Below, in pieces: positions 1-7,400 of a stretch of 8,748 bases of DNA. The notes below the pieces were generated by a model. That model had not been told where the DNA came from. It worked only from the letters and a program-made list of their open reading frames with translations, and searched no databases. The position numbers and the translations under genes are program-made. How positions within the stretch are numbered: position 1 is the stretch's first letter; each line of letters begins with the position of its first letter. Origin of the DNA: an uncultured Alphaproteobacteria bacterium (GTDB lineage: Bacteria; Pseudomonadota; Alphaproteobacteria; Rhizobiales; Hyphomicrobiaceae); the NCBI GenBank assembly GCA_937950105.1, contig CALFEM010000073.1, forward strand, positions 1 to 8,748, in the 5' to 3' direction.

Positions 1-47
1 ACGAGATGCCTAAGTGACTGGAGTTCAGACGTGTGCTCTTCCGATCT
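1..47. other. Illumina P7/index adapter contamination at the contig end
   Basis: This is not biological sequence. Positions 14-47 match the TruSeq read-2 adapter (GTGACTGGAGTTCAG... ending GCTCTTCCGATCT). It is preceded by ACGAGAT and the six bases GCCTAA at 8-13, which fit the end of the P7 oligo followed by an index. Native DNA starts at 48. Reading frames crossing this junction give artificial peptides such as VQTCALPIS on the plus strand and EIGRAHV on the minus strand, strings that recur in databases as adapter translations. Any protein ending in them should be trimmed. Confidence 0.98.
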
Positions 48-204
48 CACCGGTCGCGAGCGCGGTGCTCTTCCACTTCACCTTGCCGCCGTCGAGCACG
101 AGCGGCTTGAAGAACAGCCGCTGCGCAAGAGCTGCCGATCCCGATGCGGCGACCATGAACGATGCCGCCGCCAGCAGTACCGATGTCCTCAGAATGCCCC
201 GCAA
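48..204 (-). CDS. Exported protein of unknown function, N-terminal fragment (cut by adapter)
   Basis: Only the first 52 codons are present; the gene runs off the native DNA into the adapter at 47/48. I place the start at a TTG codon (204-202) because GGAGGGGG lies 5 nt upstream and because it gives a clean signal peptide: MRGILRTS, a hydrophobic core VLLAAASFMVAA, then a signal-peptidase-I-like SAALA ending at residue 27, with QRLFF as the likely mature start. The mature stub reads RLFFKPLVLDGGKVKWKSTA. I cannot assign a family. The 'PLVLDG..VKW' pattern is faintly like the start of some secreted metalloprotease-like proteins, but this is too little to call. It lies 163 nt downstream of the ligase gene on the same strand and has its own strong ribosome site, so it may or may not belong to that transcript. 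Confidence 0.65.
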
Positions 205-209
205 CGGTG

Positions 210-217
210 CCCCCTCC
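210..217 (-). promoter_or_regulatory. Ribosome binding site that fixes the TTG start at 204
   Basis: On the minus strand GGAGGGGG is followed by a 5-nt spacer (CACCG) and TTG. No ATG or GTG in this frame gives both a Shine-Dalgarno sequence and an N-terminal signal peptide, so this site decides the start of the exported protein. Confidence 0.65.
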
Positions 218-367
218 GAAACCGCGACGGAGGCTAGTTGCGCGATGCCTCGATGACAACCATGCGAAGGTCGACAAATGCGCGCAGGCGCCGGGCAGTT
301 TTTCCCGTCGCGAGGCAATGCAGTGAGTTGCCGGCCCGGGAGGCAAAGGCCGCGCGCTGAATTGCCG

Positions 368-1381
368 TCAGGTGTGGACCTGGAACCACGCTTTCGGTAC
401 GCGGACCTTGGCCGCCGTGAGGTCTTCGCGAATCGCCTTGAACGAGGCATGCCGTAGCAATCGGTCGGCGGTGACAGCGCGATAGGCGACCTCGACGACG
501 AGGCGCGGCTCGACCCAGCGCACGCCGCGGGCTTGCGGAGCAGTGATCGGCTTCGTCAGTGGCGAGGATATTCGACGCAAGGGCTGCAGTGCGTCCCACA
601 ACTCACCCGCGATGCGCTGCGTGAAGCCCGTGCCGACACGTCCGACGTAGGACAGACTTCCGTCGTGCCAGCCGGCAAGGACCAGCGCGCCGACCGTCTC
701 GCGCGCGCCCTTGGAATCGAGATACCCGACGACGATGAACTCGTCCGATTGCAGGCATTTGGCTTTCAGCCAGTCACCGTTGCGACCCGAGCGGTACGGA
801 CGATCGAGGCGTTTGGAGACGATACCTTCGAGCCCGAGCTTGCAGACCTCCATGAGCATGCCGGGGCCGTCCGCGACGAGATGCTCGCTGTAGCGCAGTG
901 GTGTGCCGACAGCCGCCGGGGCGATGATGCGCGCGAGCCGCGACTTGCGTTCGGACAGCGGCAACGATCTCAGGTCTTCGCCGTCGAGGAACAGCAGATC
1001 GAAGGCGACATAGGCGATTTCGGCGGCGCGCTCGTGCTTCAGGGCGGCGACCAGACGGGCGAAGCTCGACGCACCTCGCTCGTCCTCGACGATGGCTTCG
1101 CCATCGATCAGCGCCGACGTGACGCCGACCTCGCCGAGTGCGCGCGCGATGCCGGTGAAGCGAACGGTCCAGTCGAGACCCTGGCGCGTCGACAGCTTCA
1201 CGCGGTCGTTTTCGATACGGGCTTGCAGGCGATAGCCGTCGAACTTGATCTCGTGCACCCAATCCGCGCCCGACGGTGGTGTCGCGACCGCAGCGGCGAG
1301 ACACGGTGGCACGTAATCGGGCGTTGGAGTGGCGCGCCGGGAAGCTCGCGGCCTTCGCGTCGTCGGATTTCGCGTCGTCAT
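368..1381 (-). CDS. ligD: LigD-type ATP-dependent DNA ligase, stand-alone LIG domain
   Basis: This 337-residue NHEJ ligase would seal DNA double-strand breaks after end processing. A basic Thr/Arg-rich stretch (residues 1-20) is followed by the adenylation domain with motif I EIKFDGYR (44-51, adenylated lysine K46), DGEAI (93-97), motif III-like VAFDLLFLDG (125-134), motif IV EGIVSKR (185-191) and motif V WLKAKC (204-209). The OB-fold domain follows, with LRHASFKAIRED near 309-320 as its conserved C-terminal motif. All key residues are present, so it should be active. The ATG (1381-1379) overlaps the TGA of the PE-POL gene as ATGA and has only a weak Shine-Dalgarno sequence, which suggests translational coupling. 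The ligase usually occurs fused to PE and POL in one LigD protein; here it is separate and last. A single-base frameshift in a PE-POL-LIG fusion would look similar, but an intact ATGA start with a complete LIG domain favours a real split. Confidence 0.93.
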   Translation of the reverse strand: MTTRNPTTRRPRASRRATPTPDYVPPCLAAAVATPPSGADWVHEIKFDGYRLQARIENDRVKLSTRQGLDWTVRFTGIARALGEVGVTSALIDGEAIVEDERGASSFARLVAALKHERAAEIAYVAFDLLFLDGEDLRSLPLSERKSRLARIIAPAAVGTPLRYSEHLVADGPGMLMEVCKLGLEGIVSKRLDRPYRSGRNGDWLKAKCLQSDEFIVVGYLDSKGARETVGALVLAGWHDGSLSYVGRVGTGFTQRIAGELWDALQPLRRISSPLTKPITAPQARGVRWVEPRLVVEVAYRAVTADRLLRHASFKAIREDLTAAKVRVPKAWFQVHT

Positions 1382-3069
1382 GCGGAACCGCCAGCGAGCT
1401 TCACCATGGCAGCGCGCAGCGAGCGCGCCGACTCTGCGTAATCGCTCCAGGCGCGTGACTTCATCATCAGCCCCGGCACCGTGTGAACTGTGAAGCGCCT
1501 GGGATCGAGGGATGCGCGCACCTGGCTCCACGTCAGCGGCATGGATACCGTCGCGCCGGAACGCGCGCGCGGTGACAGCGGTGCGACGGCTGTCGCCATG
1601 CGATCGTTGCGCAGGTAGTCGAGGAAGATGCGGCCCTTGCGCAGGCTCTTCGTCATTTTGGTGAGGTAGAGGTGCGGGCTTTCGTCGGCCATCGCCGCGC
1701 ACACGGTTTGCGCAAAGAGCTTGGCTTCGTCCCAGCCGATGTTGTCGTCGGGCTTCACCTCGACCGGTGTGACGACGTGCAAACCTTTGCCGCCGGTGGT
1801 CTTGCAGAAGGCGACGAGACCGAGCGCTTCGAGCCGCTCGCGCATGTCCCTGGCGGCCTCGACGACGCGCGCGAACGGCACGTCGGGAGCCGGGTCGAGA
1901 TCGAACACGAGGCGGCCTGGAATCTCGGGCGCGCCCTCGCGGCAGTTCCAAGGATGAAACTCGAGCGCGGCGAGTTGCGCCATGGCGACCAGCCCCTCGA
2001 CGCTATCGATCTGCAGATAGGGCTCGTGATCGCCGCGTACTTCGACCGTGGTCACGAGCGGCGAAGTGCCCTTCATGGCGTGGCGCTGGAAGAACTGCTC
2101 GTCCGCGATGCCATCCGGCGCGCGCACGATCGAGCAGGGGCGGCCGGCAATGTGCGCGATCATCCACGGGCCGACGCTGGCGACGTATTCGGCGAGATCG
2201 AGCTTCGTTACCGCCGCCGCGTCCGCTGTCGCGGGCCACAGCACCTTCTGGGGGTTCGAGATGACGACCCCGAGCACGCGGTTGCCGTTCGCCTTCACGC
2301 GCGCGACGGGGGCACTGCGCAGGGTCTTCGCGGGCGGTGGCGCGGAACCAATGGCGGAGCCCCGCGGCTCGTCGCGCTTTCCGTCGCGCTTCGCCGTCGA
2401 CCACACCGCGCCCGCCGGAAACTTGATGCCGCGCTTCGCTTTCGCGTCCATGAACGCGCTTGGTGCCTTGCCCTTGCCGGCGGCGATCTCGGCCATGCTG
2501 CGACCTGATGCGACGGAGCGATCGAGCCCCAGGACGCCTTCGCCGTCGCCGGCCTTGGCCCAGTCGTCGGCATGCTTGATGAGCAGCCAGTTGTTGCGGT
2601 TGCCGCCGTCGCGGTCGCGCTTCATGCGCACGAGAACGAAGCTGCCGTTGAGCTTCTCGCCGGAAAGCACGAACTTCAGCTCGCCCTTGCGCAGCGCGTC
2701 GTCGGCGGTGTCCCCGCCCATGGGAAGCCAGTAGCCGCGATCCCAGATCATCACCGTGCCGCCGCCGTATTCGCCCTTCGGGATGGTGCCCTCGAAGTCA
2801 CCGTAGTCGAGCGGATGGTCTTCGACCTCGACCGCGAGGCGTTTCTCGGCCGGGTCGAGCGACGGACCGCGCGTCACCGCCCACGAGCGGAACGTATCAC
2901 CCACCTCGAGACGGAGATCGTAGTGCAGGCGCGTTGCGGCGTGCTTCTGAATGACAAAGCGTGGATGCTCGGCCGGTGCGATCCGCTTGTCGCCACGCGG
3001 CTCGGGCGTCCGCGTGAAATCTCGCTTTGCAAGATAGTCCGATTTCGCTTGTGGCTTCGCGGGCGCCAT
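1378..3069 (-). CDS. ligD: LigD phosphoesterase-polymerase (PE-POL) protein without ligase domain
   Basis: This 563-residue NHEJ end-processing enzyme has two domains. The N-terminal 3'-phosphoesterase domain (about 35-170) contains RFVIQKHAATRLHYDLRLE (37-55), with H43, H49, D51 and R53, then EDHPLDY (H85, Y89) and FEGTIPKGEYG, so all the usual metal and phosphate ligands are present. An Ala/Lys/Arg/Pro-rich linker covers about 172-262. The C-terminal archaeo-eukaryotic-primase-type polymerase domain (about 265-555) has NPQKVLWP (272-279), the metal-binding FDLDP (D390, D392), TTGGKGLHV (H431) and the third acidic residue in IFLDYLRN (D484). The polymerase would add nucleotides or ribonucleotides at broken ends. 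The ATG at 3069 is preceded by GGAG with a 6-nt spacer. The gene lies 69 nt after ku and overlaps the ligase gene by 4 nt, so the three form an operon. The missing LIG domain is supplied by the next gene. Confidence 0.95.
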   Translation of the reverse strand: MAPAKPQAKSDYLAKRDFTRTPEPRGDKRIAPAEHPRFVIQKHAATRLHYDLRLEVGDTFRSWAVTRGPSLDPAEKRLAVEVEDHPLDYGDFEGTIPKGEYGGGTVMIWDRGYWLPMGGDTADDALRKGELKFVLSGEKLNGSFVLVRMKRDRDGGNRNNWLLIKHADDWAKAGDGEGVLGLDRSVASGRSMAEIAAGKGKAPSAFMDAKAKRGIKFPAGAVWSTAKRDGKRDEPRGSAIGSAPPPAKTLRSAPVARVKANGNRVLGVVISNPQKVLWPATADAAAVTKLDLAEYVASVGPWMIAHIAGRPCSIVRAPDGIADEQFFQRHAMKGTSPLVTTVEVRGDHEPYLQIDSVEGLVAMAQLAALEFHPWNCREGAPEIPGRLVFDLDPAPDVPFARVVEAARDMRERLEALGLVAFCKTTGGKGLHVVTPVEVKPDDNIGWDEAKLFAQTVCAAMADESPHLYLTKMTKSLRKGRIFLDYLRNDRMATAVAPLSPRARSGATVSMPLTWSQVRASLDPRRFTVHTVPGLMMKSRAWSDYAESARSLRAAMVKLAGGSA

Positions 3070-3138
3070 GGCGGGCTCCGGACATGCTCACGCTGCGCAA
3101 GTCGCGGTCGCGGCATCGCGTGATGCGGTGGCGGCGGT

Positions 3139-4017
3139 CTATGCCTGTTTCTTGGTGCGGCTCGACTTAGGCTTGGCTGCGCCCTTGCCCGCAGCCGACT
3201 TGCCGCCGCCGTTACCCGACGGGGCGGGGCCCTGGCCGACGCTGCGTTTCAACGCCTCCATGAGATCGACGACGTTGGCGCCCTTCGGCCGCGATGCATC
3301 CTCGTGCGGGGCGATGATCTTGTGGCCCTTGAGCTTGTCCTGCACCAGCTGCTTCAGCGCTTCCTGATAGCGGTCGGTATAGCTTTCCGGTTTGAACGGC
3401 GCGCTCTTCTTGGTGATGAGTTGCGTCGCGAGTTCGATCATTTCCTTGTCGGGTTTGGCGCTCGGCACCTCGTCGAAGAAGTCTGCCGGATCACGCAGTT
3501 CTTCCGCGTAGCGCAGCATCTCCATGACGAGCCCGTCCTCGAGCGGTGCGACGGCGACAAGCCACTCGCGCCCGCCGATGGTGACCTGTGCAAGGCCGAC
3601 CTTGCCGGTCTTCCTCAGCGCGTCGCGGATGACGACGTAGCCCTCGCCCGCCAGTGCGTCGGCGGGCGTCATGAAATAGGGGCGCTCGAAATAGCGATAA
3701 TCGATGTCCTTGGCGTCGACGAACTGCACGAGATCGATGGTCTTCTTGCTCTCGAGCTTGAGCGCGTCGATCTCCTCGGGCTCCATGGTCACGTAGGTAT
3801 CGGTGTCGACCTCGTAGCCCTTGACGATGTCGCTGCTCTCGATCTTGCCGATGCCCTGCACGACCTTCTCGTAGTTCACCCGCCGGCCCGAGGGCTTGTG
3901 GATCTGGCGGAACGAGATCTCACCCTTGCTCTCGACCGCGTTGTAGATTTCGACGGCAATCGAGACGAGGCTGAGGCGGAGGTAGCCTTTCCAGTAGGCT
4001 CGGGCTTTCTTGGGCAT
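3139..4017 (-). CDS. ku: Ku family DNA end-binding protein (NHEJ)
   Basis: Bacterial Ku, 292 residues, forms a ring-shaped homodimer on double-strand break ends and recruits LigD. The N-terminus PKKARAYWKGYLRLSLVSIAVE is typical of the family. It is followed by IHKPSGRRVNYEKV (39-52), the beta-barrel core with VDAKDIDYRYFERPYFM (100-116), and the AEELRDP segment (171-177). The minimal C-terminal region includes YQEALKQLVQDKLKG (217-231) and NVVDLMEALKRSV (248-260). It ends in a Gly/Ala/Lys-rich basic tail (about 261-292), as seen in extended bacterial Ku proteins and thought to contact DNA. The frame is open for 68 codons upstream, but similarity begins at the chosen ATG. A GTG five codons earlier is an alternative; neither has a strong Shine-Dalgarno sequence. 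It is the first gene of a ku/PE-POL/LIG operon and has an EcfG-like promoter motif just upstream. Confidence 0.96.
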   Translation of the reverse strand: MPKKARAYWKGYLRLSLVSIAVEIYNAVESKGEISFRQIHKPSGRRVNYEKVVQGIGKIESSDIVKGYEVDTDTYVTMEPEEIDALKLESKKTIDLVQFVDAKDIDYRYFERPYFMTPADALAGEGYVVIRDALRKTGKVGLAQVTIGGREWLVAVAPLEDGLVMEMLRYAEELRDPADFFDEVPSAKPDKEMIELATQLITKKSAPFKPESYTDRYQEALKQLVQDKLKGHKIIAPHEDASRPKGANVVDLMEALKRSVGQGPAPSGNGGGKSAAGKGAAKPKSSRTKKQA

Positions 4018-4068
4018 GACGCGTTTACTCACGGGCACGAGGGGGGCAAGCGGTTCCGAACGCAGGGC

Positions 4069-4093
4069 AACGCGCTCGGAGGGCCGGAGTTCC
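4069..4093 (-). promoter_or_regulatory. Putative EcfG-type general-stress sigma factor promoter of the ku operon
   Basis: On the minus strand GGAAC (4093-4089) and CGTT (4072-4069) are separated by exactly 16 nt. This is the consensus and spacing known for alphaproteobacterial EcfG/RpoE2/SigT promoters. Transcription would begin roughly 45 nt before the ku ATG at 4017. The fit in sequence, spacing, strand and distance is good, but it rests on a motif match alone. Confidence 0.6.
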
Positions 4094-4316
4094 ACGGCGC
4101 GCGGGGCAGCTCCGGAGCGGCGGATACCGAGCGGGTTCCGGCATCGTCTCACAAGCCGCAGGAAAGTCCACGATCGTTGTTGACAACCGTTACGCGAGTC
4201 GCCGTCAGGGCCTGGTGCCACCGGAAAGGGAAGCGATTTCTTCAGGGTGCTTCATTCCCCATCAACCTGGCGTGGGACCGAACCGCAACAGGCGTCCGGC
4301 GGGCGGACTGTAGCCT

Positions 4317-4345
4317 GTTCCGCAGGCGGTGCATTGGTATATACT
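4317..4345 (+). promoter_or_regulatory. Weak sigma-70-like promoter candidate for the autotransporter
   Basis: TATACT at 4340-4345 is a fair -10 element in an otherwise GC-rich stretch, 65 nt before the ATG. The sequence 17 nt upstream (GTTCCG) is a poor -35. GATAAT at 4355-4360 is an alternative -10, also with a poor -35 (CATTGG). Low confidence. Confidence 0.25.
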
Positions 4346-4410
4346 CCCACGTCTGATAATGCCACCGCTCGAGGGATTTTTTCAGCGCGACGGCACGGCG
4401 GGGGACTGAC

Positions 4411-7400
4411 ATGATTGATTTTATGGATAAATTTCGCCTGTTTGGCCGCGTGGACAGGGCGCGGCTCCGGCACACGGCCAGTGCGCTGACACTTGCGATG
4501 CTGATGACGACCGCTCCGGGCCTTGTCGCGACCGCAAAAGCCGAGCCGTCGGTGCAGCAGGTGCTGGACACCCTCGGCCCGATCGCGGGAGCTGACGGCC
4601 TGGTCACCGAGACCGAGTTGCGCGGCTGGATAGGGTATCTGGTCGCCAATGATCCAGACCCCGACGCCACCCCGCCGACGTCCGCTCAGATCGACGGGTT
4701 GATCGCTTCCATTCCGTCGAGCATCGACGGCTCGGGCACGCGCATCTTTTCGCTCGAGACCATCGTGTTGATGACGGCCCAACAGCAGTTGGCCGAGAAT
4801 GGCGGCGCCTGGGATGGCAATTCGGAGCCGACGCTGACGCAGGCGGCCGTGATCGCGCAGCAGGCGGCCGGTGCGGACGGCATCCTGACCGAGGCGGAGT
4901 TCCGCGCCTGGGCCGCCTCGCTGACCGGCAGCTTTCAGGTGAGTGACGCCGATATCGACAGGGTCGTCGCCGACATCAACGCCGCCGGCGGCACGTTCTC
5001 GATCGTGTCGCTGCTCACTCACATCAGCGGTGACGGCGGCGACAACGGCAGCGGGACGGACGTAGGCAACACCGGCGGAACGGACAACGGCGGGCAAAAC
5101 GGTGGCGGGACCGGCACGGGCGAGCCGACGCTTGCCGAAATCCAGACGATGCTCACGGAGATTGCGGGTGACGACGGTGTCCTCACCGAAGGGGAGTTGC
5201 GCCAGTGGGCGATGTCGTTCCCCGAAAGTGTGCGGCCGAGCGAGGCTGATCTCGACCTGCTGATCTCGCGTATCGGTGCAGGCGGTGAACCCTTCACCGT
5301 CGCGGCCGTGATGACTGCGATCGGCAACGATCAGGGCGGCGGTGACAACGGCGGCGGCGAGGTCGTCGACAATACCGGCGGCGGGCCGCAGCCCGGCTGG
5401 AACTGCAACTTCCTTAGCAACCGCGCCGACTGCCAGAACTCGATCACCGGGCAAGTGTCGGTCAGCGCGACAGGGCCGGGCGCGGCCGTCGCGGCCAGTA
5501 ACGACGCTGATATCTCGACTTCCGACGACTTCCAGCCGGGCATCGTTCTGCAGATCTGGCCCTACTACGATTCGAATTCAGGCAGTTCGAGCCAAGTCTA
5601 CGACCATCCCGACATGGCGCTCGTGAACGCGGGCAACATCACGACGGTCGGCTTTGGCGCGCCGGCGATCAACGTCTGGGGAGGCAGTGGCGCAGTCCGC
5701 ATCGAGAACTCAGGCCATCTGAGCACGGCCGGTGAGAATAGCGGTGGCATCAGCGTGAACACCGGGATGTCCAATCTCGGCGTACCCGGTGGCGACATCA
5801 CCATCGTCAACTCCGGTAGCATCGTCACCGGTCCGGGCAGCGCTGCAATCTTCGCGCAATCGGGCAGTTGGAACGATGGCGGCGACATCACCATTACCAA
5901 CTCGGGCACCATCCAGTCGCAAGGGTGGGCGGCGATCGCCGCGCGAAGCGCAGGCGGCGACATTTCAGTCACCAACAGCGGCAACCTCAACTCCTTCGCT
6001 GAGTGGGCGGTCATAGGCGTGCGCACCGAGGGCGGCTCGGCGGTCGCCACCAACAGCGGGATGATCAGTGTTTCGGGCGTTGGCGCAGGCGGCATCTCTG
6101 TCGATGCGGAAGAAGGTCCGGTCGAGACGGGTCGCGCTCATCCGCATCAGACCGCCGACATCAACAACTCGGGCAACATCAATCTGCTCGGCGAGGAGCA
6201 GAACGGGCTCGAGGCGTATGCCTTCAACGGTCAGGCCACTGTGGTCAACAGCGGCCAAATCTCGTCGTTGCAGTATTGGGCGACGGGCATCTCGATCGAT
6301 TCCGGCCGCGAGGATACGAACACCGGCGCGGCAACCGTGATCCACTCCGGAAACATTTCGCTCTCCGGAAACCGCTCGACCGGCATCCAGGCATCTACTC
6401 CGCGCGGTACGGTCAACGTGCAGAACCGCGGTACGGTGCGCGCCACCGGTGCCGACAGTATCGGCATCTTCACCGTCGGCGTGTTCGGCGGCTCGGCGCT
6501 CGTCAACAACGACGGCGGCGCCATCGTCGGCGGTACCGGCGCCACCACGTTCGCTTCTCAGAGCGCAAGCGGCGAGGGCGATGGCACGGCCTTCACCGGC
6601 AGCGCCGGCATCCTGATGCTCGGCTCCGACATCAACACGATCTACAACACCGGCACCATCACGTCCCTGAACGGGCAAGCCATCGCCACCTTCGAGGGGG
6701 CGCTCACGATCTATGAGTGGGACGACGAGCAGCAGGTGGAAGTTCCCTTCGTGCTAGACATTCCGGTGGCCGACACGACGATCTACAACCGCGCCGGCGG
6801 CGTCGTCGACGGCGACATCCGGCTCGGCTCGGGTGACGACCGCATCTTCAACTCCGGCCGCATCACCGGCGACATCGACATGGCTGGCGGTACCAACCTG
6901 CTGGAGAACGCGGCGGGCGGTATCCTGACCGGCAGCTCGATCATCGTCGGTGCCGGCAACACCTTCAGTAACGCCGGCACGCTGTCGCCGGGCGGCACCG
7001 GCGTCATTGCCGAGACCATCGTCGTCGGCAACTTCGTGCAGACGTCGACCGGCCGCATGGTCATCGACATCAACGAGACCGCGGGCATCCGCAACGACGC
7101 CATCAACGTGTCGGGCACGGCGACGCTGGCCGGCACCGTCACGCCGAACGTCATCGACCTGAACGAGGTGGTGCAGAGCGAATACCGCATCCTCACGTCG
7201 CAGGGCCTGACAGACAACGGCATCGTCGCCAACCCGGCAGAGGTGCAGGTCACGGATACCATCGGTTACGACTTCTCGCTGGAGCAGCGCGCCAACGATC
7301 TCTACCTGTTGGCCGAGCAGCAGCGCACGGCCAGCCAGATCGCGGCCGAAGCGGCGGCGTCCGGCGCGGGGGGCGCGGGGGCGCAGAACCTGGCCTCGCT

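Larger units (their letters stand above)
4018..4410. other. Divergent intergenic region between ku and the autotransporter gene
   Basis: I see no convincing gene in this 393 bp; the frames crossing it are extensions or shadows of ku and the autotransporter. It should carry the promoters of both divergent units. The ku side holds a GGAAC-N16-CGTT motif (minus strand, 4093-4069). The autotransporter side holds AT-rich hexamers TATACT (4340-4345) and GATAAT (4355-4360), and a GGGGGA purine run 5 nt before the ATG at 4411. A short near-palindrome GTTGACAAC lies around 4179-4187; no role can be assigned to it. Confidence 0.8.

Noticed and set aside
205..367. Terminator after the ligase gene
   Set aside because: Only 4-bp stems (such as CGGG/CCCG on the minus strand) with no following T run on the correct strand; nothing convincing.
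1382..1951. Upstream extension of the ligase frame (190 codons)
   Set aside because: It overlaps the conserved polymerase domain in another frame and has no similarity to LigD. The real start is the ATG of the ATGA overlap at 1381.
4179..4187. GTTGACAAC near-palindrome containing a TTGACA -35-like hexamer
   Set aside because: No acceptable -10 lies at 16-18 nt on either strand and the palindrome is short; probably chance.
4018..4221. 68-codon N-terminal extension of ku
   Set aside because: The residues before PKKARAYWKGY are Arg/Pro-rich with no Ku similarity, and the extension would cover the EcfG-like promoter site.
3304..4356. 350-codon plus-strand frame opposite ku
   Set aside because: Ku is unmistakable on the other strand; this translation is a Leu/Asp/Val/Arg-rich shadow with no domain.
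4364..4388. Possible hairpin with T run (GATTTTTTC) in the autotransporter leader
   Set aside because: Only a 4-bp stem can be formed and the T run lies in the loop, so it is neither an attenuator nor a terminator.
4252..5454. 400-codon minus-strand frame across the autotransporter start and the intergenic region
   Set aside because: Low-complexity Arg/Ala/Gly/Val composition, no family resemblance, and it lies antisense to the signal peptide and EF-hand-like modules. Treated as a shadow.
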